A stretch of DNA of 64,000 nt from assembly GCF_003201565.1 (NCBI RefSeq), contig NZ_QJJP01000015.1, positions 1 to 64,000 on the forward strand, given 5' to 3'. The notes below the pieces were generated by a model. The model did not search any database and had not been told where the DNA came from. It saw nothing but the letters and a program-made list of their open reading frames with translations. A program made the translations under genes and the position numbers. Positions within the stretch are counted from its first letter, which is position 1. Each line of letters starts with the position of its first letter. This stretch comes from Nitrosomonas sp. Nm84. GTDB lineage: Bacteria > Pseudomonadota > Gammaproteobacteria > Burkholderiales > Nitrosomonadaceae. Positions 55,157 to 64,000 of the stretch are shown here, one piece after another.

Positions 55157-55972
55157 CTAGTCAGTTTTTTTCTGTTTTTGCTTTTCCGAGTCTTTATCAA
55201 AAGGATTATCCTGAAAAGGCTCATAATAAAGGTCTAATGGCAGCTTGCCATCATGAACCAGAAATTCGCGCTGCTGTAATGATGCTTCACGCACAAATAA
55301 ATAAGGATCCAACGCCGCTTCATCACGAATACGCATTGGACCGGATAAACGTGCGCGCTTGTCGACAGCACCGAGAATCGTCAAAGGTGCAGCAAATACC
55401 GAACCCACTGCAAGACCTGCGTAAAAAAGCACATTGGTAAAAATACTGACCGGAATACTTGAAACATCACGCTCACTACTCGGCCCCATGAACGGAATAA
55501 ACAAATAAGAACCTGGGTCAACTCCCCATACGCCTAGTGTTTGACCGAAATCTTCATCATTCTTCTGTAAACCCATGTGAGTCGCCATATCAAAAAGCCC
55601 AAACATGCCGACTGATGAGTTAACAAAAAAACGTAGCGTATCTTGAAAACCTTGTTTTACCTTACCTTGCAAGAAGGAATTCAGAACGACATTGGGATAC
55701 GACAGATTATCGTAGAAATTCCCTATAGATCGTTGCGCTGCATCGGGCACATAATCAATGTAAGCATTCACAACGGGCTCAAATACCGCCCGATCGACTC
55801 GATCGGTAATATCATAGGAAGCTCGATTGACTTTCTCATGCGGATCGACCGGATCTACGTCTTGATCACCACCCTTTGGGGTTGTTGCACAACCCTGTAA
55901 GATCACGACACACAAAAACACCGCGCTACTAACTAACTGCCTGATATTTACTACCGAATGTATATTCCTCAA
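55157..55972 (-). CDS. mlaA: Phospholipid-binding lipoprotein MlaA (VacJ)
   Basis: 271 residues with a lipobox LQGC after a signal segment. The MlaA core is clear: DPHEKVNRASYDITDRVDRA, FYDNLSYPNVVLNSFLQGKV, FFVNSSVGMFGLFDMATHMG, then FGQTLGVWGVDPGSYLFIPF. MlaA sits in the outer membrane and removes misplaced phospholipid from the outer leaflet. Its rest, MlaBCDEF, is not here. It is 152 bp upstream of shc; hopanoid clusters of related species often hold an mlaA homologue. A short acidic and lysine-rich tail ends the protein. Confidence 0.92.
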   Translation of the reverse strand: MRNIHSVVNIRQLVSSAVFLCVVILQGCATTPKGGDQDVDPVDPHEKVNRASYDITDRVDRAVFEPVVNAYIDYVPDAAQRSIGNFYDNLSYPNVVLNSFLQGKVKQGFQDTLRFFVNSSVGMFGLFDMATHMGLQKNDEDFGQTLGVWGVDPGSYLFIPFMGPSSERDVSSIPVSIFTNVLFYAGLAVGSVFAAPLTILGAVDKRARLSGPMRIRDEAALDPYLFVREASLQQREFLVHDGKLPLDLYYEPFQDNPFDKDSEKQKQKKTD

Positions 55973-56060
55973 AATTCAGGTGCTCTCATTCATTTGCTTG
56001 TAAAACATTCAGTTCTGAGAAAACATCATTATCACAAAACGTAACCATCAATCTTTACAT

Positions 56061-56162
56061 TTATCTCACTAAAAGCAAGCAAAATACTCTGTCAATATTT
56101 GATTCGGCCGAAGTATACACTACTCCGTCAATCTCATGTTTTTCCAACTTGACAGAGATCAT
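56061..56162 (-). CDS. Short open frame (33 residues) with a strong ribosome site where exbD is usually found
   Basis: ATG at 56162 follows TTAAGGAGTTTAG, an unusually good site. The product is MISVKLEKHEIDGVVYTSAE followed by SNIDRVFCLLLVR. It has no similarity to ExbD/TolR, which starts with a transmembrane helix. It may be a small real peptide, or a leftover of a deleted gene. It lies between the ExbB gene and mlaA. Confidence 0.3.
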   Translation of the reverse strand: MISVKLEKHEIDGVVYTSAESNIDRVFCLLLVR

Positions 56163-56214
56163 CTAAACTCCTTAAGAAATATAAGAAAATTGAAGGAAAT
56201 AATGCCAACATCTC

Positions 56215-56823
56215 TTAACTTTCCCGCTCACCATGTACGATCTCTATCAGCTTTAGAGCTTGTAATTCCATCTCAAGAACGAAACCATCGACTTTCGCAC
56301 GAAAATGGCGGTAGAAAATCATGCTGGGAATCGCCACCAGTATACCGAATGCCGCATTATACAAAGCCACAGAAATCCCGTAAGCAAGTTGTGCCGGATT
56401 ACTACCCGTAGGAGAATTTGAACCAAAGATTTCAATCATGCCCACCAAGGTGCCAAACAATCCCATCAGTGGACTCAGCGCGGCAATCGTTCCTAGCGTG
56501 GTCAGATACCGGTTCAAATCATGTGCGACTACACGACCTGATTCTTCAATCGACTCCTTCATGACTTCCCGCGAGCTCTTAACATTTTTAAGCCCGGCAG
56601 CAAGCACTTCCCCTAATGGAGAATGCTGTTGCAAGCGCGCAATCATCTCAAGGTTTACACCATTTCTTTTATATTCATTTAATACTCTGGGCAATAATTC
56701 CTTAGGAGAAATGACACTTAAACGCAGTGTCCACATCCGTTCCACAATGATACCCATGGCAACAATAGAAGCAATAATGATTGGCCAGATCGGCCAGCCG
56801 GCCGCTTGAATCAAAGATAACAC
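56215..56823 (-). CDS. ExbB/TolQ/MotA-family proton channel protein, without ExbD partner
   Basis: 202 residues. Three hydrophobic segments (IWPIIIASIVAMGIIVERMW; LTTLGTIAALSPLMGLFGTL; VALYNAAFGILVAIPSMIFY) and the family TIAALSPLMGLFGTLVGMIE stretch. These proteins form a proton channel in the inner membrane with ExbD or TolR and energise outer-membrane transport or tolerance systems. In many betaproteobacteria the gene lies divergent to xseA and is followed by exbD-lpxK; here xseA is in place but exbD is absent and mlaA follows. Partner protein unknown. Confidence 0.85.
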   Translation of the reverse strand: MLSLIQAAGWPIWPIIIASIVAMGIIVERMWTLRLSVISPKELLPRVLNEYKRNGVNLEMIARLQQHSPLGEVLAAGLKNVKSSREVMKESIEESGRVVAHDLNRYLTTLGTIAALSPLMGLFGTLVGMIEIFGSNSPTGSNPAQLAYGISVALYNAAFGILVAIPSMIFYRHFRAKVDGFVLEMELQALKLIEIVHGERES

Positions 56824-57198
56824 GCGATAAACTCCTCACTCATGATAGATCAGGTATTATTCTGCAATCTATGAATACCTGATGATTTGCTTATTTTATA
56901 ACTAAGCGATTAATTTGGCATGTAATGTATCTTGATCGTGCACTTTCAGCAAGAAAACAGTGCTTTTTCTATCCACAATTTCTGTGAATAAGTTTGTGAA
57001 TATATTACGGATAGCACTATTAAGTTAGCATATCCAAACAACTTTTTTAACTTGATTATTTATTAATCTATATATAGCTTTATTAGAAGAAACAGATAAT
57101 TACAAGAAACCACACTTCTTACACACACTCTGACAATACACTACACACTTTCTACAAGACATGTGACATGTGGATTATCACATAACAGACGCAACCAA
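56824..57198. other. Divergent region between ExbB-type gene and xseA
   Basis: 375 bp, AT-rich, no gene. It should contain promoters in both directions. A short tandem near-repeat GACATGTGACATGTGG at 57159-57174 precedes xseA. Confidence 0.4.
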
Positions 57199-58548
57199 AT
57201 GAATTTTCCTTCAATCATGCTCGGCAACGTTCATAAAGTACTGACGGTCAGTGAATTAAATCGCACTACCAAGCAATTTCTGGAACAGAGCATTCCATTA
57301 TTGTGGGTTCAAGGTGAAATTTCCAATTTGAAGCGTTATCAATCGGGTCATTGGTACTTTTCCCTCAAGGACGCCGATGCGCAAGTTCGCTGTGTTTTAT
57401 TCAGTCACAAGAATCAATATATTGACTGGCAACCTAAGGATGGCATGCAAGTGGAAGTACTTGCAATCGTCACACTATACGAACCGCGCGGTGATTTTCA
57501 GTTAAATGTTGAAACCATGCGACGCGCCGGACTCGGTGAATTATTCGAGGCCTTTGAAAAGCTTAAATCCAAATTGGAACAAGCCGGATTATTCAATTCC
57601 GCAAATAAAAAACCGTTACCCGCGTTTCCGAAACAAATCGGCATCATCACCTCCTCGGATACTGCAGCGCTACGAGACGTACTATCAACACTGCAACGCC
57701 GCATGCCAACATTGCCTGTTATTATCTACCCTACCCTGGTGCAAGGAAGAACAGCAGCCGGCAGTATCGCCGATGCGATTAAAATCGCATGCCAACGAGC
57801 GGAATGTGATGTACTGATATTGTGCCGAGGTGGCGGTAGTATTGAAGATTTATGGGCATTTAATGAAGAAATTGTAGCGCTTGCCATTGCCGCCAGCCCG
57901 ATCCCCATCGTCAGCGGTATCGGCCATGAAACAGACTTCACCATCGCGGACTTTGTTGCGGATATGCGCGCGCCCACACCAACCGCAGCCGCTGAGCTCG
58001 CCAGCAGAGATCGAAAGGAACTGAGTCATCGCTTGAGCATGCTGCACCAGCGCATCTATCGCATCACCTTGCATCGTATTGAATACGCCATGCAACAAGT
58101 GGATATTCTGACGCATCGTTTAATTTACCCGGGCGATCGCATCAAACAGCAAACCTTGCATCTGGGGCATTTGCAGGACCAACTCATCAACACCTGGCGA
58201 CATCAGATCGAAAAGAAACAGTGGAAATTACTCGAATTCAGTCAACGGCTGACGGCTGCAAGTCCCAATATTGTCCATTTGGTAGAGCAACAAAAAGAGC
58301 GGACTTCACGTTTCCACTCTGCCTATTCCCGTTATTTCGAAAAAATATCAGTTCGGCTGCAACATATGCAAGTACAGTTATCTCACCTGAATCCGCAATC
58401 GGTACTGGAACGCGGATATAGCATTACGTATTCCATGCAAAGTACCATCATCCGTGACAGCAAACAAATGAATCCCGGCGATAGGATTCAGGTAAAATTC
58501 GCGCACGGAATGTGCGAGGCGGATGTCACAAAGACCAAAAATTCCTGA
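57199..58548 (+). CDS. xseA: Exodeoxyribonuclease VII large subunit
   Basis: 449 residues from the start MNFPSIMLGNVHKVLTVSEL; 57163 and 57217 are alternatives. OB-fold N-terminus with LWVQGEISNLKRYQSGHWYF, then catalytic domain with GIITSSDTAALRDVLSTLQR, LCRGGGSIEDLWAFNEE and SGIGHETDFTIADFVADMRA. The C-terminal half is a long coiled coil. With XseB it degrades single-stranded DNA. xseB is not adjacent. The ExbB-type gene is divergent, the usual betaproteobacterial context. Confidence 0.93.
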   Translation: MNFPSIMLGNVHKVLTVSELNRTTKQFLEQSIPLLWVQGEISNLKRYQSGHWYFSLKDADAQVRCVLFSHKNQYIDWQPKDGMQVEVLAIVTLYEPRGDFQLNVETMRRAGLGELFEAFEKLKSKLEQAGLFNSANKKPLPAFPKQIGIITSSDTAALRDVLSTLQRRMPTLPVIIYPTLVQGRTAAGSIADAIKIACQRAECDVLILCRGGGSIEDLWAFNEEIVALAIAASPIPIVSGIGHETDFTIADFVADMRAPTPTAAAELASRDRKELSHRLSMLHQRIYRITLHRIEYAMQQVDILTHRLIYPGDRIKQQTLHLGHLQDQLINTWRHQIEKKQWKLLEFSQRLTAASPNIVHLVEQQKERTSRFHSAYSRYFEKISVRLQHMQVQLSHLNPQSVLERGYSITYSMQSTIIRDSKQMNPGDRIQVKFAHGMCEADVTKTKNS

Positions 58549-58613
58549 TACCTATACATAGTATCAGCGCTCATTCCATTTTATGCAAAACAACAACAAG
58601 GACAAAATCACCG

Positions 58614-58988
58614 ATGCCAAAAACTTTCCTGATACTGGGCGCATTCAACACATTTTTATGCATCACACTAGGCGCGTTCGGCGCACACGGCCTGAAACGA
58701 GTATTATCAGCGGATATGCTTACGGTGTACCACACCGGCGTGCAATACCATTTTTATCACGCCTTCGGAATCATCATCATTGGCCTGCTATTACTGCACT
58801 TTCCCAAATCCCGCCTAATCCCGATATCCGGCTGGCTGATGATGGTCGGCATTATTTTATTCAGTTTCAGTCTTTACGTATTAAGCGTGACCGAAATGCG
58901 CGGGCTTGGCATGATCACGCCGTTTGGCGGCGTCTCATTCCTGACTGCTTGGGGATTGCTGATTTATGCCGTCTGGAAAGAAAAATAA
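58614..58988 (+). CDS. DUF423 small membrane protein
   Basis: The start MPKTFLILGAFNTFLCITLG at 58614 is chosen after AAGGA; a longer frame begins at 58512 but overlaps xseA. 124 residues with four hydrophobic segments and the family hallmark LGAFGAHGLKRVLSADMLTV, followed by YHTGVQYHFYHAFGIIIIGL. DUF423 proteins are inner-membrane proteins of unknown function. It starts 66 bp after xseA on the same strand and may be co-transcribed. Confidence 0.88.
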   Translation: MPKTFLILGAFNTFLCITLGAFGAHGLKRVLSADMLTVYHTGVQYHFYHAFGIIIIGLLLLHFPKSRLIPISGWLMMVGIILFSFSLYVLSVTEMRGLGMITPFGGVSFLTAWGLLIYAVWKEK

Positions 58989-59196
58989 AGGCACCGCCAT
59001 CGCACTTATAGTGATTGTAAGTTATCCGTGGCAGATACATGCAGCAATTTTGCGGATAGATACTGGTTATCAGTCAGTCCTATGGCGCTCGTATCGGTGA
59101 ACAAACATATGGGTAGAGCACTTCACCCAACAATGGCGACACTGAAATACCACCTGTTTGAATACAAACTAATAATCAGCAATATGAATAAAATAT

Positions 59197-59553
59197 TTAT
59201 TTAGATTTTTCTACTATTTTTCGATGGGAAGCGGCCATTTCCATGTTGCGCTCAGCCGATTTGGTATATTTTCTTAATAATGCTTCATGGTGCGACTCGA
59301 AATCCAGACCTTCCCGGCCATAGTATTCGCTGTGACTTTTATACTCTGCCAGCAGCTTTTTTTGCTCTTTTGCTTTTTCTTGCATTGCCTTGGCCTCATT
59401 CTCGTAATATACGGCTAATCCGATATGATCAAATTTAGTTTTGGCTTTGGCTTCAGCAATCTCGTTTACTTCTTCTGATTCTGCAGCGATGCAGACACTC
59501 GAAGCCATGAAAGTGAACATAATCAACATTGTGAAAAATAGCTTTGTTTGCAT
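59197..59553 (-). CDS. Small secreted helical protein with YYGRxGxDxxSH motif, paralogue 3
   Basis: 118 residues. A Sec signal peptide ends near SSVCIAAES; the cysteine does not sit in a good lipobox. The mature part follows the family layout: DHIGLAVYYENEAKAMQEKA, HSEYYGREGLDFESHHEALL and MEMAASHRKIVEKSK. It is about 38 kb from the other two members, and lacks their upstream paired-box element, so regulation differs. GGAG precedes the start. Function unknown. Confidence 0.7.
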   Translation of the reverse strand: MQTKLFFTMLIMFTFMASSVCIAAESEEVNEIAEAKAKTKFDHIGLAVYYENEAKAMQEKAKEQKKLLAEYKSHSEYYGREGLDFESHHEALLRKYTKSAERNMEMAASHRKIVEKSK

Positions 59554-59666
59554 GGTGAATCTCCTTGATTAGATATAAATGCAAAAGGAATTCCAGTGCT
59601 ATTACCAATATTCAGCCAGCTGAATTCGTTCATCATAGCAAATTGTGTAGAATCCACAAATGATTA

Positions 59667-60182
59667 ATGGATAAACCAGATATCAATCAGACTCATGAGA
59701 AACACAAAATGAAATTATTATTCTTAATTATTCTGCTCAGTTGTATCGGTGTTCTAGGTTATGCGCAATATCTGCAGCACGTTCAAGGGCTGCTGCCCTG
59801 CCCACTTTGTGTAGCACAACGGGTCGCCTACTGGCTGTTGGGACTCACTGCATTCGTGGCATTTCTCCACAATCCCAAATACATTGGGCGCCGCTTCTAC
59901 GGTTGCTTGCTGAGTGTTTTCGCATTCGCCGGGGCAATCATTGCTGCACGGCACGCTTGGTTGATACGTTTTCCGGAATCATTTGAGTGCGGTATCAGTC
60001 CGGAGGAAGCCTTTTTAAATGCCTTACCTATTGCCGGGTGGTGGCCTGGAATGTTTGAGGCCAATGGGGATTGCGCTAATATCGATTGGAAATTTTTATC
60101 ACTAACGATTCCGGACTGGTCATTGGTGGCTTTTATTAGCCTTGGGAGCTTAGCGCTTTATCCATTATTGGCTAAGAAATAA
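59667..60182 (+). CDS. dsbB: Disulfide bond formation protein DsbB
   Basis: 171 residues with four membrane segments. The periplasmic loop 1 has the CPLC pair in LLPCPLCVAQRVAYWLL, and loop 2 has a cysteine in ESFECGISPEE and another in ANGDCANIDWK. These four form the DsbB electron relay that re-oxidises DsbA with quinone. A start at 59709 (MKLLFLIILLSC) is also possible and would skip the first 14 polar residues. No dsbA is adjacent. It is convergent with xerD. Confidence 0.93.
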   Translation: MDKPDINQTHEKHKMKLLFLIILLSCIGVLGYAQYLQHVQGLLPCPLCVAQRVAYWLLGLTAFVAFLHNPKYIGRRFYGCLLSVFAFAGAIIAARHAWLIRFPESFECGISPEEAFLNALPIAGWWPGMFEANGDCANIDWKFLSLTIPDWSLVAFISLGSLALYPLLAKK

Positions 60183-60196
60183 CCAAGAATAGCGAA

Positions 60197-61108
60197 TTAT
60201 CCTCTTGGATGGTGCGTAGCATGTAGTTGCTTCAGACGTTCACGTGCAATATGCGTGTAAATCTGCGTAGTCGAAATGTCGGCATGACCCAGTAACAGCT
60301 GCACCACGCGCAAATCAGCGCCGTGATTTAGCAGATGGGTGGCAAATGCATGACGTAGTGTATGTGGAGATAGCTGTTTGGTAATACCCACTATTTGTGC
60401 ATAGCGTTTGATGAGATACCAGAATGCCTGACGTGTCATGGCCGCACCGCGTGCCGTCACAAATATGGTGTCGGTGACAATACCATTCAGAAGAGCAGGT
60501 CTAGCTTCCTTGGTATAGCGACTCAACCATTCGAGTGATTCTTCTCCAAGCGGTGCAAGACGTTCCTTCCTACCCTTCCCCATGACTCGCAGAACCCCCA
60601 TGTCCATGCTGACTTGCGAATACTTTAGATTGATCAGTTCCGATACCCGCAGTCCACTGGCGTATAAAACTTCCACCATCGCACGATCACGCAAACCGAG
60701 CGGGTGCTTAAGATCAGGCACGCTCAGCAATAGTTCGACTTCTTTTTCTGTAAGACTCTGAGGTAAACTGCGTTGCAATTTAGGCGTTTCAATATTAAGA
60801 CTGGGATCCGTCGCAATTTTGCCTTGGCGCAACAAAAAACGATAGAAACGTTTCAGACTGGATAGCTCCCGGCTGGTCGTACTGGCTTTAATCTTAGCGG
60901 AAACTCTGGACGCCAGAAACTCGAGCAAATCCGAATGCGTTGCATCCATCAGTACCCTATCTTCTTGATTTCTTCTTCTCAGCCATTCACTGAAAAGTCG
61001 TAAGTCATTGCGATAGCTATCCAGCGTGTTACGTGACAAGCCATCTTCCAACCATAAAGCGTCGGAAAACTCATCTAATAAATTTGCGTCTAAATCAAGC
61101 ACTCTCAT
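60197..61108 (-). CDS. xerD: Site-specific tyrosine recombinase XerD
   Basis: 303 residues. Core-binding N-terminal domain (LDEFSDALWLEDGLSRNTLD), catalytic part with Arg in ASGLRVSELINLKYS, HTLRHAFATHLLNHGADL, LGHADISTTQIYTH with the nucleophile tyrosine. XerC and XerD resolve chromosome dimers at dif near the terminus. The dif site is not visible here. XerC is not adjacent, and the closer resemblance is to XerD. The start overlaps the stop of ogt by 14 bp. Confidence 0.92.
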   Translation of the reverse strand: MRVLDLDANLLDEFSDALWLEDGLSRNTLDSYRNDLRLFSEWLRRRNQEDRVLMDATHSDLLEFLASRVSAKIKASTTSRELSSLKRFYRFLLRQGKIATDPSLNIETPKLQRSLPQSLTEKEVELLLSVPDLKHPLGLRDRAMVEVLYASGLRVSELINLKYSQVSMDMGVLRVMGKGRKERLAPLGEESLEWLSRYTKEARPALLNGIVTDTIFVTARGAAMTRQAFWYLIKRYAQIVGITKQLSPHTLRHAFATHLLNHGADLRVVQLLLGHADISTTQIYTHIARERLKQLHATHHPRG

Positions 61109-61598
61109 GGCGTAATAACCACCGTTTGATCTCTAAGGGATTTCCATCACTTGCATTCATAAAACCTCCTAATCCACCATTCTTAGCGATCACACGATGA
61201 CAGGGTATGATGATCGGAATTCTATTGGCGCCGCATGCCCGACCTACTGCTCTGGGTGCGGAATGGAGCTGTGTCGCTATTTCCGCATAACTACTCGTTT
61301 TCCCGCTCGGAATAGTCTGTATGGCTTGCCACACCCGGCGTTGATGCGCTGTGCCGCCAATATGCAAACTTAAATCAAACCTAAAACTGGGTTCAGTTAA
61401 GTACGCTTGCAATTGCCTACAAACCTCTTTAGCCAGATAACTCTGTGGTGCCAAAGGCTGAGTATCCACAGACAAATACTCGATATCGGTCAACCAGTCC
61501 TCTTCAATAATAATCCCTAGCACAGCAAATGGGGCAGCCAGTTTTGCCTGATAGACTTTGATTGAATCAGTCACCTGTATATTTTTTAATCTACTCAC
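61095..61598 (-). CDS. ogt: Methylated-DNA-protein cysteine methyltransferase
   Basis: 167 residues. The active-site motif is PCHRVIAKNGGLGGFMNASD, with the helix-turn-helix part RRVWQAIQTIPSGKTSSYAE upstream. The protein transfers the methyl of O6-methylguanine to its own cysteine, a one-time repair. The N-terminal half is short as in Ogt and lacks the Ada regulatory domain. It overlaps xerD by 14 bp, so translation of the two is coupled. Confidence 0.92.
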   Translation of the reverse strand: MSRLKNIQVTDSIKVYQAKLAAPFAVLGIIIEEDWLTDIEYLSVDTQPLAPQSYLAKEVCRQLQAYLTEPSFRFDLSLHIGGTAHQRRVWQAIQTIPSGKTSSYAEIATQLHSAPRAVGRACGANRIPIIIPCHRVIAKNGGLGGFMNASDGNPLEIKRWLLRHESA

Positions 61599-61696
61599 TG
61601 CCGGCTTAAATCGCTATTTGGAAAATTATCTAATGCTTCCGCTTTACTTAAAAATTGACATTAAAAATAAATAGAAGTTTCAAATGTCAATTCTTA

Positions 61697-61730
61697 TCCC
61701 GGCACCATGCAATGTGTACCGGGAATTTTT
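61697..61730. terminator. Possible hairpin between ogt and htpG
   Basis: CCCGGCAC pairs with GTACCGGG around a loop, followed on the plus strand by AATTTTTCC. On the minus strand, where htpG and ogt are transcribed, no T run follows, so its terminator role for htpG is doubtful. Confidence 0.3.
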
Positions 61731-61756
61731 CCAACAGATCATTCAATTTTTTTCAC

Positions 61757-63667
61757 TTACGACTTCAGCAACAACAACTCGTTGAGTCTCTTTACAAAAG
61801 CTGCCGGATCCTCAAGCTGACCGCCTTCAGCCAGCAAAGCCTGATCAAATAAGATATGACTCCAGTCTTCAAAATTGTCCGCCTCTGTTTTTAATCGTTG
61901 CACCATCGGGTGATGTGGATTGATCTCTAGAATTGGCTTAGCATGCGGCACCTTTTGCCCTGCCGATTTCAACAGCCTCTCCAGATTACCTCCCATCTCA
62001 TAGGTATCGGCAACAAGACAAGCTGGAGATTCTGTTAGACGAAAAGTAATACGCACATCTTTTACTTGCTCGCCCAGCGCGACTTTCATTTTTTCTGTCA
62101 ATTCCTGATAAGCGCTGGTTTCTTTCTCACGTTCTTCTTTCTCAGCCTCATCTTCCAGATTACCCAGATCCAAGCCGCCTTTAGCGACAGATTGCAGTGA
62201 TTTTCCTTCAAACTCGGTTAAGTTACTCACCAACCACTCATCCACGCGATCTGCTAACAAGAGTACTTCGATACCCTTCTTACGGAAAACTTCCAGATGA
62301 GGACTGTTTTTTGCCGCTTTCAGATTATCTGCTGTCACAAAGTAAATCTTTTCTTGTCCTTCTTTCATGCGCTGCACATACGTTTCTAACGAGACTGTTG
62401 GCTCGTCGGTATCACTTTGAGTGGTCACGAAACGTAACAGCTTGGCAATACGTTCACGATTTGCATAATCTTCGCCAACACCTTCCTTAAGAACTTGGCC
62501 GAACTCTCGATAAAAAGTACTAAACTTCTCTTTACCTTCATCATCTTCGTTCTTGGATAAATCCTCTACTAATCCCAGAACCTTCTTGACCACACCTGCT
62601 CTGATCGTGTCGATATCTTTAGATTCCTGCAATATTTCGCGCGACACATTCAAAGGCAGGCTATTCGAATCAATCACGCCACGGACAAAACGCAAATAAT
62701 TAGGCAGCAGTTTTTCAACATCATCCATGATGAAAACCCGTTGCACATATAACTTAATACCGTGGCGACGCTCACGATCAAACAAATCAAAAGGTGCCCG
62801 CGATGGAATATAAAGCAACTGAGTGTATTCCTGTTTCCCTTCCACCCGTGCATGCAGATAAGCAAGCGGCGGTTCAAAATCATGCGCTACGTGTTTATAA
62901 AATTCATGATATTGCTCAACGGTAATTTCATTTTTTGGGCGCGCCCATAAAGCACTTGCCTGATTGATTGTTTCATCTTCATCAGTGATTTTGTTTTTCT
63001 TCTCTTCCTGCGACCATTCTTCCTTTTTCATCACGATAGGCAGCGTAATGTGATCGGAATACTTGCGAATAATGTTACGGATTCTCATGCCATTGAGAAA
63101 CTCATCCTCATCCTCGCGCAGATGCAGGATCACTTCAGTACCACGTGTCGCTTTCTCTATGGTTTCCAGTGTGTAATCACCTTCACCACTGGATTCCCAG
63201 CGGACTCCATGCTCAGCGGTCAAACCGGCGCGCCTGGTATTTAAAGTCACCTTGTCGGCAATGATAAATGCCGAATAAAATCCGACACCGAATTGACCGA
63301 TTAAATGAGCATCTTTGGCTTGATCGCCGGTTAACGAATTAAAGAACTCCCGAGTACCCGATTTGGCGATAGTTCCAATATGATCAATCACTTCTTGCCG
63401 AGACATACCAATACCGTTATCGGAAATAGTGATAGTCCGTTCATTGCTATCGTAGCTCACGCAGATCTTGAGATCGGAGTCGGATTCATACAATGCTGCA
63501 TCCGTGAGACCTTCAAAACGAAGTTTATCCGCAGCATCAGAGGCATTCGAAATTAATTCACGCAGAAAGATTTCCTTATTACTGTATAAGGAATGAATCA
63601 TCAGCTTTAATAGCTGTTTTGCTTCAGTTTGAAAACTTAGATGTTCTTTGGTTGTTTCTGCTTGCAC
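61757..63667 (-). CDS. htpG: Molecular chaperone HtpG (Hsp90)
   Basis: 636 residues, full length. The ATP-binding fold has [40 protein letters not shown] and [16 protein letters not shown]; the middle domain has [20 protein letters not shown]. The C-terminal dimer region is intact. HtpG remodels client proteins with DnaK. The GGAGGCAAATGTGC region directly before the start is a good ribosome site. A single gene at the right end of the window. Confidence 0.96.
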   Translation of the reverse strand: MQAETTKEHLSFQTEAKQLLKLMIHSLYSNKEIFLRELISNASDAADKLRFEGLTDAALYESDSDLKICVSYDSNERTITISDNGIGMSRQEVIDHIGTIAKSGTREFFNSLTGDQAKDAHLIGQFGVGFYSAFIIADKVTLNTRRAGLTAEHGVRWESSGEGDYTLETIEKATRGTEVILHLREDEDEFLNGMRIRNIIRKYSDHITLPIVMKKEEWSQEEKKNKITDEDETINQASALWARPKNEITVEQYHEFYKHVAHDFEPPLAYLHARVEGKQEYTQLLYIPSRAPFDLFDRERRHGIKLYVQRVFIMDDVEKLLPNYLRFVRGVIDSNSLPLNVSREILQESKDIDTIRAGVVKKVLGLVEDLSKNEDDEGKEKFSTFYREFGQVLKEGVGEDYANRERIAKLLRFVTTQSDTDEPTVSLETYVQRMKEGQEKIYFVTADNLKAAKNSPHLEVFRKKGIEVLLLADRVDEWLVSNLTEFEGKSLQSVAKGGLDLGNLEDEAEKEEREKETSAYQELTEKMKVALGEQVKDVRITFRLTESPACLVADTYEMGGNLERLLKSAGQKVPHAKPILEINPHHPMVQRLKTEADNFEDWSHILFDQALLAEGGQLEDPAAFVKRLNELLLLKS

Positions 63668-63886
63668 ATTTGCCTCCTTAAGAAATTTGCTTATTTATCT
63701 GGGGATCATGCAGAAAAATTCAAGTCAATTTGTCAGTGAATTATTTACTTCAAATAAAGATACTAATATCCATATAACTTCCAATAAATAACACGATCTT
63801 AATCACGCCTGAAAATCTTTATTGAGGGATGCTCAAGAGGTACGTAATTTGCCAGAATTGCAACTATTCACAGTAACTTCCGGTGA

Positions 63887-64000
63887 ATGAAACAAGGACC
63901 GAATAAGCAAGAACGCAAGCCTGTTGATGATATTTTCTACCTGTGGTCGGAACAGCAGTACAGATTAAAATCTTCGCAGGATTCGACATCAGTTGTTGTT
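63887..64000 (+). CDS. 5' end of an open frame cut by the window edge
   Basis: From ATG 63887 the frame stays open to the last base and reads MKQGPNKQERKPVDDIFYLW and so on for 38 codons. I do not recognise it. GGTGA lies just before the start as a weak ribosome site. It is divergent from htpG. Confidence 0.3.
   Translation, partial: MKQGPNKQERKPVDDIFYLWSEQQYRLKSSQDSTSVVV

Overview
The window looks like a chromosomal segment of a betaproteobacterium, most likely a Nitrosomonas-type ammonia oxidiser. This is an inference from gene content and order: ilvB-ilvN-ilvC-psd-pssA-leuA in one block, hfq-hflX-hflK-hflC next to hisZ and purA, a squalene-hopene cyclase with its hopanoid-associated phosphorylase, a type IV pilin, and decayed IS256 and IS3 elements. 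No amo or hao gene lies in the window, so the genus call rests on context only. I saw no rRNA, tRNA or CRISPR array.

Positions 1 to about 24 kb are accessory. The left edge is a frameshifted IS256-type transposase end that appears to have landed inside an IS3-type integrase gene. Next come a lipoprotein alpha/beta hydrolase, an 871-residue lipoprotein with Sel1 repeats, coiled coil and an intact caspase-like His/Cys dyad, an autotransporter-type barrel protein, and a secreted diheme protein. A second, truncated IS256-type element follows. From 8.5 to 23.5 kb there are three paralogous outer-membrane barrel proteins and two small lipoproteins with the motif YYGRxGxDxxSH (a third relative sits at 59.2 kb). 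One barrel gene and both lipoprotein genes carry the same upstream element: two AATGGTTT-type boxes exactly 23 bp apart, 69 to 74 nt before the start codon. This shared element is the best candidate for an undescribed regulatory system here. The same region holds a LysR regulator, a tandem pair of tiny membrane proteins, crcB with a DUF190 gene, several small secreted or lipid-anchored proteins, srkA, arfB, and copies of a roughly 130-bp inverted-repeat element.

Positions 24.4 to 63.7 kb are mainly core genome. In order: GNAT acetyltransferase, purA, hisZ, a DUF2065 gene, hflC-hflK-hflX-hfq, a diheme peroxidase, rppH, proS with an overlapping lytic transglycosylase, a TlpA-like thioredoxin, and the branched-chain amino-acid and phospholipid block. 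Between pssA and leuA there is a 28-codon leader with ten leucine codons and mutually exclusive hairpins, which points to attenuation of leuA. Then come tldD, a nitrilase-family amidase, glnE, a pilin gene with a correctly spaced sigma-54 promoter, a DUF4156 lipoprotein, an MsbA-type ABC exporter, the hopanoid genes shc and hpnG with mlaA, and an ExbB/TolQ gene without its usual ExbD partner. The right end has xseA, a DUF423 gene, dsbB, xerD, ogt and htpG.

Several genes connect functionally. Envelope lipid is covered by shc, hpnG, mlaA, pssA and psd; branched-chain amino acids by ilvB, ilvN, ilvC and leuA; protein quality control and RNA regulation by hflK, hflC, hflX, hfq, htpG and rppH; periplasmic redox by dsbB, the TlpA-like protein and the diheme proteins.
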